A stretch of DNA of 21,490 nucleotides from the IMG/VR virus record IMGVR_UViG_3300042691_000179, positions 1 through 21,490 of that record; one strand, written 5' to 3'. This document shows, in pieces, positions 12,965-20,468 of this stretch (positions are counted from its first letter, which is position 1; every line of letters begins with the position of its first letter). Under the pieces are notes generated by a model. That model saw nothing but the letters and a program-made list of their open reading frames with translations, was not told the origin of the DNA and ran no database searches. The DNA comes from a virus. Made by a program: the position numbers and the translations under genes.

Positions 12965-13646
12965 CATATTGAACTCAGATGACGGAGTAGTCTCCGGTAC
13001 GTCTGGTCTAAAGACCACGGGCGGGAATGATGGTGTTACCGTTTTCCAGCAAAACGGTACTGAGGCTGCGCGTATCAGCGCAGCAAGTAATGTCGGTATT
13101 GGCACCACAAATGCTGGCGCATTTAGACTTGCGGTGGTCGGTTCTCGCATTCAATTATCTGGAGGCTCGACATCGCAAGAGGGTATAGCAATTCAACGTA
13201 TTGCTGGCGCTGCAACCATTACTGGAATCAATAATGACAACAATGCGTACAACGATGTTGCTTTATATGCTGGCGCGTCGGAGGGTGCGAGGCTTACCAC
13301 TGGCGGTCTTTTCCAATTCAACTCCGGTTACGGCTCAGTAGCCACAGCATACGGATGTCGCTCTTGGGTAAACTTTAACGGCACAGGTACGGTGGCAATC
13401 CGTGCTTCGGGTAATGTGTCCAGCATTACGGATAACGGAACAGGCAATTACACAGTTAACTTCACGACTGCATTTGTTGACACCAGTTATTCTGGGGTTT
13501 TTGGGTGCAATGACAACGGGAATACGAGCACTATGTGTTACCGAACAGGTGGCACAAAATCAACCACCGCCTTCCAAGTTAGCACGGCTTCAGGGGTGGC
13601 TGTTCTTGCTGACAATGATATGTGTATGGTTGCTGTTTTCCGTTAA
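12957..13646 (+). CDS. Tail fibre protein 5 (receptor-binding type)
   Basis: A 229-residue protein. It begins MPSILNSDDGVVSGTSGLK, followed by a fibre shaft with SNVGIGTTNAGAFRLAVVG, the VGIGTTxxxxxLxV element common in trimeric fibre proteins. The last ~100 residues (YGCRSWVNFNGTGTVAIRAS, then GNVSSITDNGTGNYTVNF, then CMVAVFR) form a tip domain that I recognise from many phage fibres. No S74 peptidase domain is seen. Its ATG lies inside the end of the endonuclease gene, and its first 18 bases are repeated upstream of that gene. It is followed by accessory genes at 13663 and 13917. Confidence 0.87.
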   Translation: MPSILNSDDGVVSGTSGLKTTGGNDGVTVFQQNGTEAARISAASNVGIGTTNAGAFRLAVVGSRIQLSGGSTSQEGIAIQRIAGAATITGINNDNNAYNDVALYAGASEGARLTTGGLFQFNSGYGSVATAYGCRSWVNFNGTGTVAIRASGNVSSITDNGTGNYTVNFTTAFVDTSYSGVFGCNDNGNTSTMCYRTGGTKSTTAFQVSTASGVAVLADNDMCMVAVFR

Positions 13647-13662
13647 TTAAAGGAGTTAAAAC

Positions 13663-13920
13663 ATGACAAAACGAATCATTTTTCAAAACGACGAAGGCGG
13701 CGTTGCCGTCCTTATTCCAACCCCTGAGTGCTTGCAAGAGCACACGATTGAAGAGATTGCTGCCAAGGATGTTCCTTCTGGCAAGCCCTACAAGATCGTG
13801 GACGTGGCAGACATTCCGTCTGACCGCACTTTCCGCAACGCTTGGGAGGTTGATGTCAATACATTGACCGATGGTGTTGGCGCTGAGTCCAACGAGTTCC
13901 CTGTGAAGGAGGAAGCATGA
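13663..13920 (+). CDS. Small fibre-associated protein (85 aa)
   Basis: An 85-residue protein with AAAGGAGTTAAAAC before ATG 13663. It reads MTKRIIFQNDEGGVAVLIPT, then HTIEEIAAKDVPSGKPYKIV, then VADIPSDRTFRNAWEVD. These blocks recur in small proteins encoded beside phage fibre genes; the SDRTFRNAWE motif is the best-kept part. A fibre assembly or attachment role is inferred from position only. The stop overlaps the next ATG, and the AAGGAGGAAGC ribosome site for that gene lies within its last codons. Confidence 0.8.
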   Translation: MTKRIIFQNDEGGVAVLIPTPECLQEHTIEEIAAKDVPSGKPYKIVDVADIPSDRTFRNAWEVDVNTLTDGVGAESNEFPVKEEA

Positions 13921-14153
13921 TTTCCATCAACATGACCAAGGCGAAAGAGATCGCCCACACCGCTCGCCGCGCTGCTCGTACTGCCGAGTTTGAGCCGCAT
14001 GACGCCATCATCATGAAGCAGATTCCCGGTGTTGATGCCGCTGCCGCTGAAGCCGCTCGTCAGGCAATCCGCGACAAGTACGCTGCTCTGCAAACGCAGA
14101 TGGATGCTGCTCAGACCCCTGATCAACTGAAGTCTCTGATGCCGCAGGTGTAA
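13917..14153 (+). CDS. Small helical fibre-associated protein (78 aa)
   Basis: A 78-residue, mostly helical protein (MISINMTKAKEIAHTARRAA; HDAIIMKQIPGVDAAAAEAA; RQAIRDKYAALQTQMDAAQT). The order MTKAKxIAHxxRRAAR then a PxDxxIMKQIPG turn then a long Ala-rich helix is seen in small phage proteins paired with the preceding gene type. It likely works with that protein in fibre assembly; the evidence is context. The ATG overlaps the previous TGA by four bases. Confidence 0.78.
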   Translation: MISINMTKAKEIAHTARRAARTAEFEPHDAIIMKQIPGVDAAAAEAARQAIRDKYAALQTQMDAAQTPDQLKSLMPQV

Positions 14154-14155
14154 TC

Positions 14156-14425
14156 ATGGCATGGTCTGACGTTCTCAAAGCAGTCATTCCCATCGTGGTT
14201 GCGGCTCTGGCTTGGCTGCTGGGGCAGGTTGCGTCTTTCTCGGAACGCCTGACCAAGATTGAAGGGGCCATGCCTGCGCTCATTACCAAAGAGGGTGTTC
14301 CGACTGACAGCCCAATCAGCGCAGAGCGCAGGGCGCAACAACGCGAGCACTTGATGACACACATTCATGAGTTGCAGGTCAAAGTCAGGCTCCTTGAGGA
14401 GCGTGAGAAACTGAACAAGAAATAA
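14156..14425 (+). CDS. Membrane-anchored coiled-coil lysis protein (spanin-like)
   Basis: An 89-residue protein with a membrane segment near residues 6-26 (VLKAVIPIVVAALAWLLG), a short linker with TDSPISAERR, and a C-terminal charged helix near 60-89 (LQVKVRLLEEREKLNKK). A single N-terminal anchor followed by a coiled coil is the layout of i-spanin proteins that help disrupt the outer membrane of Gram-negative hosts, but I find no lipobox o-spanin nearby. It precedes the holin by 15 bases, supporting a lysis role. It could instead be a holin regulator. Confidence 0.65.
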   Translation: MAWSDVLKAVIPIVVAALAWLLGQVASFSERLTKIEGAMPALITKEGVPTDSPISAERRAQQREHLMTHIHELQVKVRLLEEREKLNKK

Positions 14426-14440
14426 CCAACAGGAGGACGC

Positions 14441-14941
14441 ATGGACTGGCTCAAACAGATTGCCCCAACAGTTGCTACAGCCCTCGGTGGCCCACTGGCA
14501 GGAATGGCGGTGTCTGCCATCTCCAAAGCCATCGGCGTTGATCCTGACAAAGTTGAAGACCTGATCTCCAGCAACAAACTGACTTCGGATCAGATTGCCC
14601 AGATCAAGATTGCCGAGATCGAACTCCAAAAGCAAGCCCAAGAACTGGGCCTGAACTTTGAGAAACTGGCAGTCGATGACCGCAAGAGCGCCCGCGAGAT
14701 GCAGGCGGTGACCCGTTCGTGGGTTCCTCCTCTGCTGGCTGCTTCGGTGACTGTCGGATTCTTCGCTATCCTTGGCGGCATGATGTTCGGTCAGATGTCC
14801 GTGGCTGACAACACGGCGCTCACCATGATGCTTGGCTCTCTGGGCACGGCTTGGACCGGGATCATCGCCTACTACTTCGGCTCGTCTGCTGGCTCTCAGG
14901 CCAAGACCGACCTGCTTTCTAAAGCACCGCCCGTCAAATGA
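14441..14941 (+). CDS. Holin (3TM, GTA-holin type)
   Basis: A 166-residue protein with AACAGGAGGACGC before ATG 14441. A hydrophobic N-terminal segment (IAPTVATALGGPLAGMAVSA) is followed by a long amphipathic helix (QIKIAEIELQKQAQELGL), the block VDDRKSAREMQAVTRSW, and two membrane segments near 97-117 and 126-147 (LLGSLGTAWTGIIAYYFGSS contains the second). The DRKSAREM block and the YYFGSSAGS end are hallmarks of the three-membrane-segment holin family related to gene-transfer-agent release (PF11351-like). It would make holes in the inner membrane so the downstream endopeptidase can act. It lies directly upstream of that enzyme. Confidence 0.88.
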   Translation: MDWLKQIAPTVATALGGPLAGMAVSAISKAIGVDPDKVEDLISSNKLTSDQIAQIKIAEIELQKQAQELGLNFEKLAVDDRKSAREMQAVTRSWVPPLLAASVTVGFFAILGGMMFGQMSVADNTALTMMLGSLGTAWTGIIAYYFGSSAGSQAKTDLLSKAPPVK

Positions 14942-14950
14942 GGAGTCGCC

Positions 14951-15406
14951 ATGCCATTCCAACTTTCTCAGCGCAGTCTCGATAAACTAGTGGGCGTTCG
15001 CCCGGAACTGGTCGAGGTGGTTAAACGCGCTATTGAGATCACCACTGTTGACTTCGGTGTCACCGAGGGACTGCGTACCAAGGAGCGTCAGATCGAACTC
15101 TTTGAGAAAGGAGCATCCCAGATCAAAGACGGCGGCACTCACGTCGATGGCAGAGCGGTGGACCTGATGGCCTACATCGGAGATCGTGGCAGTTGGGAAC
15201 TCAACCTGTACGACAACATTGCTGATGCGGTGAAACAAGCCGCAATCGAGAAGAACGTAGCGATCCGTTGGGGTGCTGCGTGGAACGTGCCCGACATTCG
15301 CCTCTGGCGCGGCACGATGGAGGAGGCCATGAACTTCTACATCGACGAGCGTCGTAAGCAAAACAAGCGTCCGTTCATTGACGGACCCCACTTCGAGATG
15401 GTCTAA
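14951..15406 (+). CDS. Endolysin, M15-family peptidase
   Basis: A 151-residue protein with GAGGAGTCGCC before ATG 14951. It shows the M15 (VanY/Ply-type) signature: TEGLRT near 38-43, GGTHVDGRAVDL near 61-72 with zinc ligands His64 and Asp71, and DGPHFEM near 144-150 with the third ligand His147. RWGAAWN near 106-112 is also expected. Such enzymes cut peptide cross-links of peptidoglycan, usually as L-Ala-D-Glu or D-Ala peptidases; the exact bond cannot be told. There is no signal peptide and no cell-wall-binding domain, so it depends on the holin at 14441 for release. Confidence 0.9.
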   Translation: MPFQLSQRSLDKLVGVRPELVEVVKRAIEITTVDFGVTEGLRTKERQIELFEKGASQIKDGGTHVDGRAVDLMAYIGDRGSWELNLYDNIADAVKQAAIEKNVAIRWGAAWNVPDIRLWRGTMEEAMNFYIDERRKQNKRPFIDGPHFEMV

Positions 15407-15408
15407 CT

Positions 15409-17259
15409 ATGGCTCTGCAACGCCTCCAGTTCAAACCCGGTGTAAACCGCGACCAGACTAACTATGCTGGCGAGGGGGGCTACTACGAGTGCGATAAGGT
15501 TCGCTTCCGCTCGGGTTATCCCCAGAAGTTGGGTGGATGGCTTCGCTACGGTGTATTCACGTTGGCAGGTGTGTGCCGTCAGATGTACAACTACATCACC
15601 ACCGAGTCCGACAACATCATGTGTCTGGGTACCAGCGAGAAGGCATACCTTGAGGTGGGTGGTAACCTAATTGACGTTACGCCGCTACGTACAACTTTTA
15701 CGTCTCCGGCTACAAACAACTGCTTTGATACCACCAATGGCTCGGCTACTGTTCGTGTCAACATCATCAACCACGGTGCCATCGACGGCGACTGGGTGAC
15801 TTTTTCTGGTGTTGTCGGTCCGGTCAATGGCATCCCTGCGTCGGAGTTGAATGCTGAGTTCCAGATTGTTTACATCGACCAAGACAACTTCGACATCACG
15901 GTAACCACTCCGGCAACAAGCACCGGCTCTGGTGGTGGCACGGCTATCGTCGCTGCCTTCCAGATCAACATTGGTTCGCCTACGGGCACGGTGGGTTACG
16001 GTTGGAGTGCGGGTACTTGGAGCCGTGGTACTTGGGGTTCAGGCACGATCACCCCTATTTACACCCCGCAGCGCGACTGGTTCTTCGACAACTTCGACAA
16101 CGACGCGGTGATGAACATCCGTCAAGGCCCGATCTACTGGTGGGTGTACGACCCAACCTTTACGACTCGTGCTGTGCTGCTGTCGTCGCTGACCGGGGCT
16201 AGTGCTGTTCCCGTTGCGGCTATGCAAGTGCTGGTCTCGCAGAACGACAAGCACCTGCTGGCATTTGGCTGTGTGCCGTTTGGTTCGTCCTCCGTTTCCG
16301 ACTTTGATCCTCTTCTTATCCGTTGGGCAAACCAGAACGATCCGGTCAACTGGACTCCGACTGCAACAAACACCTCGGGCTTCCTGCGTGTGTCTCGTGG
16401 TTCGCGCATCATTCGCGCTATCCCTACCCGTCAAGAAATCTTGGTCTTCACGGACTCGCACCTCTACTCCTTGCAGTTCTTGGGTACAACGGATGTGTTT
16501 GGCTTGCAGGAGATGGGTGACAACATCTCCATCATGGGGCCACGGTCTTGCGCCACTGCCAACAACGTGACGTACTGGATGGGTACGGACAAGTTTTACT
16601 ACTACTCAGGTCGTGTGGAGACTCTCCCCTGCACCCTGCGTAACCACGTTTTTCAGAACTTCAACTACGACCAAGCCCAGCAGGTCGTGTGTGGCACCAA
16701 CGAGGGTTGGCACGAGATTTGGTGGTTCTACCCAACTGCCAACTCGCCTACCAACGATGCCTACGTTGTGTACAACTACTTGGAAAAGGTGTGGTTCTAC
16801 GGCTCGCTTCCGCGCACGGCTTGGCTTGACTCGGCTTTGCGCCAGTACCCGCAAGCGGTTGGCAACTACCAGATGTTTGACCATGAGCGTGGGGTCAACG
16901 ACGATGTGTTGCCGATGACTTCGTTCATCACGACCAACGACTTTGATGTGGGTGACGGCGAGAACTTGCTGCTTATCAAGCGCATACTGCCTGACATCAA
17001 CTTTGAAGGTTCCACCGCAGCCAACCCGCAGATTCTGCTGACTATGCGTCCGCGTAACTTCCCGGGTAGCAACTACAGCAGCACCAACCAGCCTACGGTT
17101 ACTCAGAGTACGACGGTACCTGTAGAACAGTACACCGAGCAGGTATTCATCCGCGCCCGTGCACGGCAGATGGGGTTCAAGATTCAGTCAACTGACTTGG
17201 GCGTGCAGTGGCAACTCGGCGCACCTCGTTTGGATGGTCGTCCAGATGGCAAGAGATAA
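15409..17259 (+). CDS. Tail nozzle / DNA stabilisation-type protein
   Basis: A 616-residue protein. The start (LQRLQFKPGVNRDQTNYAGE, then GGYYECDKVRFRSGYPQKLG) and the end (GVQWQLGAPRLDGRPDG) are features of the large nozzle or stabilisation protein of short-tailed phages, similar in role to P22 gp10 or T7 gp12. The middle has blade-like repeats of the kind expected of a beta-propeller (IPTRQEILVFTDSHLYSLQF; GTNEGWHEIWWFYP; AYVVYNYLEKVWFYGSLP). Residues ~95-215 hold a Thr/Gly-rich insert (FDTTNGSATVRVNIINHGAI; GYGWSAGTWSRGTWGSGT) that may be an inserted surface domain. It would form the distal tail tube through which DNA exits. It follows the endolysin by two bases. Confidence 0.82.
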   Translation: MALQRLQFKPGVNRDQTNYAGEGGYYECDKVRFRSGYPQKLGGWLRYGVFTLAGVCRQMYNYITTESDNIMCLGTSEKAYLEVGGNLIDVTPLRTTFTSPATNNCFDTTNGSATVRVNIINHGAIDGDWVTFSGVVGPVNGIPASELNAEFQIVYIDQDNFDITVTTPATSTGSGGGTAIVAAFQINIGSPTGTVGYGWSAGTWSRGTWGSGTITPIYTPQRDWFFDNFDNDAVMNIRQGPIYWWVYDPTFTTRAVLLSSLTGASAVPVAAMQVLVSQNDKHLLAFGCVPFGSSSVSDFDPLLIRWANQNDPVNWTPTATNTSGFLRVSRGSRIIRAIPTRQEILVFTDSHLYSLQFLGTTDVFGLQEMGDNISIMGPRSCATANNVTYWMGTDKFYYYSGRVETLPCTLRNHVFQNFNYDQAQQVVCGTNEGWHEIWWFYPTANSPTNDAYVVYNYLEKVWFYGSLPRTAWLDSALRQYPQAVGNYQMFDHERGVNDDVLPMTSFITTNDFDVGDGENLLLIKRILPDINFEGSTAANPQILLTMRPRNFPGSNYSSTNQPTVTQSTTVPVEQYTEQVFIRARARQMGFKIQSTDLGVQWQLGAPRLDGRPDGKR

Positions 17260-17261
17260 CC

Positions 17262-18638
17262 ATGACACTCATCAAGCGATTCGTTGCTCCGGCTCTGCCC
17301 ATACCGAACGTAGAGTACGACCAGCGGGAGCAGACCGACCTCATCCGAGCGTTGCGACTCTACTTCAACTTGCTGGACGATTATCTCAACCAGATCACAA
17401 ACGAGGTTAATGACGGTATGGACCCATTCTCACCCACATCGCTCGATGCGTTCGGTAGGCTGCGGTCTAGTGAGCCTTACACCCTGTTTGATAGCCAGAA
17501 CCGCTACGCTGCTGATAACCAGTTTGATGCCGCCACGACGGGCACTGGCACGACAACTTTCCTCTCCAACGAGGCTGCAATCAAGATGGAGGTCACTGGG
17601 GCTGGTGTTGGCTCGGTGACCCGCCAGTCTTATCGCTCGTTCCCGTACCAGCCGGGTAAGGGACTGCTGGTGCTTGCGACTTTTGTGATGGACTCCAGCA
17701 CGAGTGCCAACTTGACGCAAAGCGTGGGTTACTTTAACGACAGCAATGGTGTATTTTTCAAGAATACGGGTGGCGTGTATTCGTTTGTCCTACGCTCCAG
17801 TTCTACTCCTACCCCCGGCACGCCGAGCGACATCCGCACGGTCAATCAAGCCGATTGGAATGGCGACAAACTTGATGGCACTGGGGCTTCCGGCCTGACG
17901 CTTGATCCAAGCAAAGCGCAGATTCTTTGGATGGACTTTGAATGGCTGGGTGTTGGTTCGGTGCGCTGCGGTTTCATCATTGATGGAGCGTACGTTGTTT
18001 GCCATACCTTTGAAAACGCTAATGACATCACGTCGGTCTACATGACCACTGCCATCTTGCCAGTGCGGTATTCAATTACCAGCACAACCGCTGCCGTGGC
18101 TGCGTCGATGAAAGCCATCTGCTGCACAGTCATTTCCGAGGGCGGCTTTCAACAAACGTCAATTGACCATGTGGCAAGACGCACAACGGTACTCACTAAC
18201 ATTGATACCGCATCGACGTTTTACCCTGTTGTCTCTATTCGCATGGCGTCTGGGCGTACGGGGTCAGTTGTACTACCCAATCGGACGCAGTTTTTGCCAT
18301 TGACTAGCCAGAACTATGAAGTGGTTCTTTTGAAGAATCCGACGTTGACTGGAGCAACATGGGCTGCAACTGTGCCAAGTGACAGCAACGTTGAGTTTGA
18401 TGTTGCGGCAACGGCAATTTCCAGTGTCGGTACGATTGCTCAGACGGACTACGTCACTGCTACAGGTAGCGGCGGGGTAGGCGCTACAGCCACCCCGACT
18501 GGGTATAACTGGGATTTGCAGTTAGGCGTGTCACTTGCCGGGGTGAGCGACATATACACACTAGCCGTTCGTACTGTGGATGGTGCGACTAAAGGTAGCG
18601 GAGTGGGTTCCCTATCTTTTTACGACCTAACACAATGA
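17262..18638 (+). CDS. Large tail appendage protein
   Basis: ATG 17262, two bases after the nozzle stop, is the sensible start; the in-frame extension to 17208 lies inside the nozzle gene. The product has 458 residues. A short helical N-terminus (RALRLYFNLLDDYLNQITNE) precedes FGRLRSSEPYTLFDSQNRYA, a motif I recognise from a large family of phage appendage proteins with a PYTLFDSQNRY core. Beta-sheet blocks follow (SYRSFPYQPGKGLLVLATFV; ILWMDFEWLGVGSVRCGFI; MASGRTGSVVLPNRTQFLPL). The beta-rich plan and place after the nozzle suggest an attachment or fibre protein at the tail end. There is no S74 or peptidase motif. Confidence 0.82.
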   Translation: MTLIKRFVAPALPIPNVEYDQREQTDLIRALRLYFNLLDDYLNQITNEVNDGMDPFSPTSLDAFGRLRSSEPYTLFDSQNRYAADNQFDAATTGTGTTTFLSNEAAIKMEVTGAGVGSVTRQSYRSFPYQPGKGLLVLATFVMDSSTSANLTQSVGYFNDSNGVFFKNTGGVYSFVLRSSSTPTPGTPSDIRTVNQADWNGDKLDGTGASGLTLDPSKAQILWMDFEWLGVGSVRCGFIIDGAYVVCHTFENANDITSVYMTTAILPVRYSITSTTAAVAASMKAICCTVISEGGFQQTSIDHVARRTTVLTNIDTASTFYPVVSIRMASGRTGSVVLPNRTQFLPLTSQNYEVVLLKNPTLTGATWAATVPSDSNVEFDVAATAISSVGTIAQTDYVTATGSGGVGATATPTGYNWDLQLGVSLAGVSDIYTLAVRTVDGATKGSGVGSLSFYDLTQ

Positions 18639-18680
18639 GAATGACTAGCCTTGACTTGACATTTTGAGGATAATTTGACT

Positions 18681-20468
18681 ATGCAATATCCCACAATTGC
18701 CCAACCACAATTCGCATTCGCCCCCACTTTTGCTGGAGGCGGGCTGGCTAACGCCGCGCAGGCAGTTCAGTCTCGGGGTCGCGGCAACGACACCATGCTG
18801 GTTCACATGACCCCCGGCGAGGTAAAGGGGTTGCAGGCACTGGCGTTGGCGCATGGCGGTTCCCTAACAATCAACCCTGCTACGGGTTTACCCGAAGCCG
18901 GATTCCTCGACGCTATCCTGCCTATCGTGGCGGGTTTTGCACTTGGCCCTGCTGGTTTTGCTCTGATGTCTGCCCCGATGGCGGCGCTGACTGTGGGTGG
19001 CGTAACGGCTTTGAGCACGGGCGACCTCGGCAAAGGCCTGATGGCGGGTCTGGGCGCATTCGGCGGTGCTAACCTTGGTGCCGCTCTGTCGTCTACGGGT
19101 ACTGAAGCAGCCAAAACAGCAATGTTGCCTAGTGGCGGTATGTCTGTCGCAGAAAGCATCCCCGCCAGTATGGGCGGTACGGGTGCTACGACAGGTTCTA
19201 CGCTTGCGGACATCACTGGAAAAGCGGCTTCTGCGTCTGGTCCGATGTCGATGGCTCCGTGGGCACAACCCAGCGTAGCCTCTCAACTGGGCGTTTCTTC
19301 CGCTCCGGTGGCAATGACGCCGTCTCAAGTGGCGGCTTTGCAATCGACGGCTCCGACTGGGTTCAGTAGTGTTGGCTCAGGCATTGCTGACTTGGCTTCC
19401 CCCGGTGGTTTTTCCCGTTTTGGTAACGCATTCATGAATGCTTCCGGCGGCGGTATGGGTACGGCTATGGGTGCGTACGGTATGGCGGCTCCTGTTTTGG
19501 ACGCAGTTCAGCCTTCCTACGAGTTTCCTAACGTTGCCGAAGCCACCAGTTCTAACTATGCAGGGCCATACGTACCGACCCCCCGTGAGGTACGGTTCAA
19601 GCCTGAAGATGACACCAGCACTTCGGAGTTCACCTACTTCACCCCGTCTAACCCTGTTCCGGGGTATCAGCCAATGAATGCTGCGGCTGGTGGTTACATG
19701 CAACGCTACCAAGAAGGTGGTGAGGTCATGCCGCGAGTGAGCGACATGGTGCGTCCTGCTCCTGAAGTCATTCAGACGCTGCCCGCTGTACCTGAGTCAG
19801 CCAATCAGGGGATGACTGCCTCGTTGTTCAATAAAAACTTTCTTGGTGCCGAGCCTGCCAATTTGACCGAGCATAGTGGTATGGAGAGCATGGTGCGCTA
19901 CCAAGAGGGTGGCAACGTTGAAGATCGCGCCCTGCGTATGCCTGCTGACCTCAGCCGTGTCGGGACTGCACCTGAGTTCAATCACAATTTCCGCCCCATC
20001 GAGGTGATGGCTCCTGCCCAAAGTGCTGCCCCTGAACCTGCTGGTTTCGGTGGCCTCATCTCGCGTGCGATGCGAGACATCTTTGACCGTGAGGGGAAGT
20101 CCAATTACACCGACTTGTCCAAGTTCAAGTACGACCCCAACACCCAACGCATGGTGCCGATGGCACAAGGTGGACTGGCTGCGCTCAATGCCTACAACAA
20201 AGGCGGCACCCCTGTGGGTGGTCGTTTCCTGCAAGGAGCAGGCGACGGCACTAGCGACTCTATCCCCGCCACGATAGGCGGAAGTCAACCAGCACGTCTG
20301 GCTGATGGCGAGTTTGTGGTGGATGCTCGCACTGTGTCCGAGATTGGTAACGGCTCTTCTAAGGCTGGTGCCAAGAAGTTGTACGCCATGATGGAGCGTG
20401 TGCACAGCGCACGCAAGAAAGCCAAGCGTGGTCAGGACACTAAAGCAGACAGGTACTTGCCAGCATGA
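18681..20468 (+). CDS. Glycine-rich probable internal/ejection protein
   Basis: From ATG 18681 the product has 595 residues; an upstream in-frame TTG 18675 lies nearer to GAGGA (18666-18670), so the start is uncertain by two codons. The first part has RGRGNDTMLVHMTPGEVKGL and ALAHGGSLTINPATGLPEAG, blocks I have seen in similar phage proteins. A hydrophobic glycine/alanine segment follows (FLDAILPIVAGFALGPAGFA, about 74-93), possibly membrane-inserting. The middle is low complexity with YQEGGEV, YQEGGNV and MAQGGLA units. The end, GGRFLQGAGDGTSDSIPATI followed by ARLADGEFVVDARTVSEIGN, is a widely seen phage C-terminus. Size, hydrophobic segment and place after the tail genes suggest an ejected virion protein; this is inference. 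Confidence 0.75.
   Translation: MQYPTIAQPQFAFAPTFAGGGLANAAQAVQSRGRGNDTMLVHMTPGEVKGLQALALAHGGSLTINPATGLPEAGFLDAILPIVAGFALGPAGFALMSAPMAALTVGGVTALSTGDLGKGLMAGLGAFGGANLGAALSSTGTEAAKTAMLPSGGMSVAESIPASMGGTGATTGSTLADITGKAASASGPMSMAPWAQPSVASQLGVSSAPVAMTPSQVAALQSTAPTGFSSVGSGIADLASPGGFSRFGNAFMNASGGGMGTAMGAYGMAAPVLDAVQPSYEFPNVAEATSSNYAGPYVPTPREVRFKPEDDTSTSEFTYFTPSNPVPGYQPMNAAAGGYMQRYQEGGEVMPRVSDMVRPAPEVIQTLPAVPESANQGMTASLFNKNFLGAEPANLTEHSGMESMVRYQEGGNVEDRALRMPADLSRVGTAPEFNHNFRPIEVMAPAQSAAPEPAGFGGLISRAMRDIFDREGKSNYTDLSKFKYDPNTQRMVPMAQGGLAALNAYNKGGTPVGGRFLQGAGDGTSDSIPATIGGSQPARLADGEFVVDARTVSEIGNGSSKAGAKKLYAMMERVHSARKKAKRGQDTKADRYLPA

Noticed and set aside
12324-12974. Group I intron encoding the second endonuclease
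   Set aside because: The fibre gene downstream has its own ribosome site and start codon, the upstream piece is only a start-region copy, and I see no conserved intron core pairing. A free-standing insertion is simpler.
17208-17261. Upstream in-frame extension of the appendage protein
   Set aside because: It lies inside the nozzle gene, and ATG 17262 directly after the nozzle stop gives the recognised protein start.
15464-17410. Several + strand frames inside the nozzle gene in other phases
   Set aside because: They are short, lie wholly within a long recognised coding region and show Arg/Ser/Pro-rich sequence typical of off-frame reading.
18651-18674. Promoter-like TTGACT/TTGACA with GATAAT before the glycine-rich protein
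   Set aside because: The spacing between the boxes is 12 or 7 bases, too short for a sigma-70 promoter, and the GAGGA is better explained as a ribosome site.
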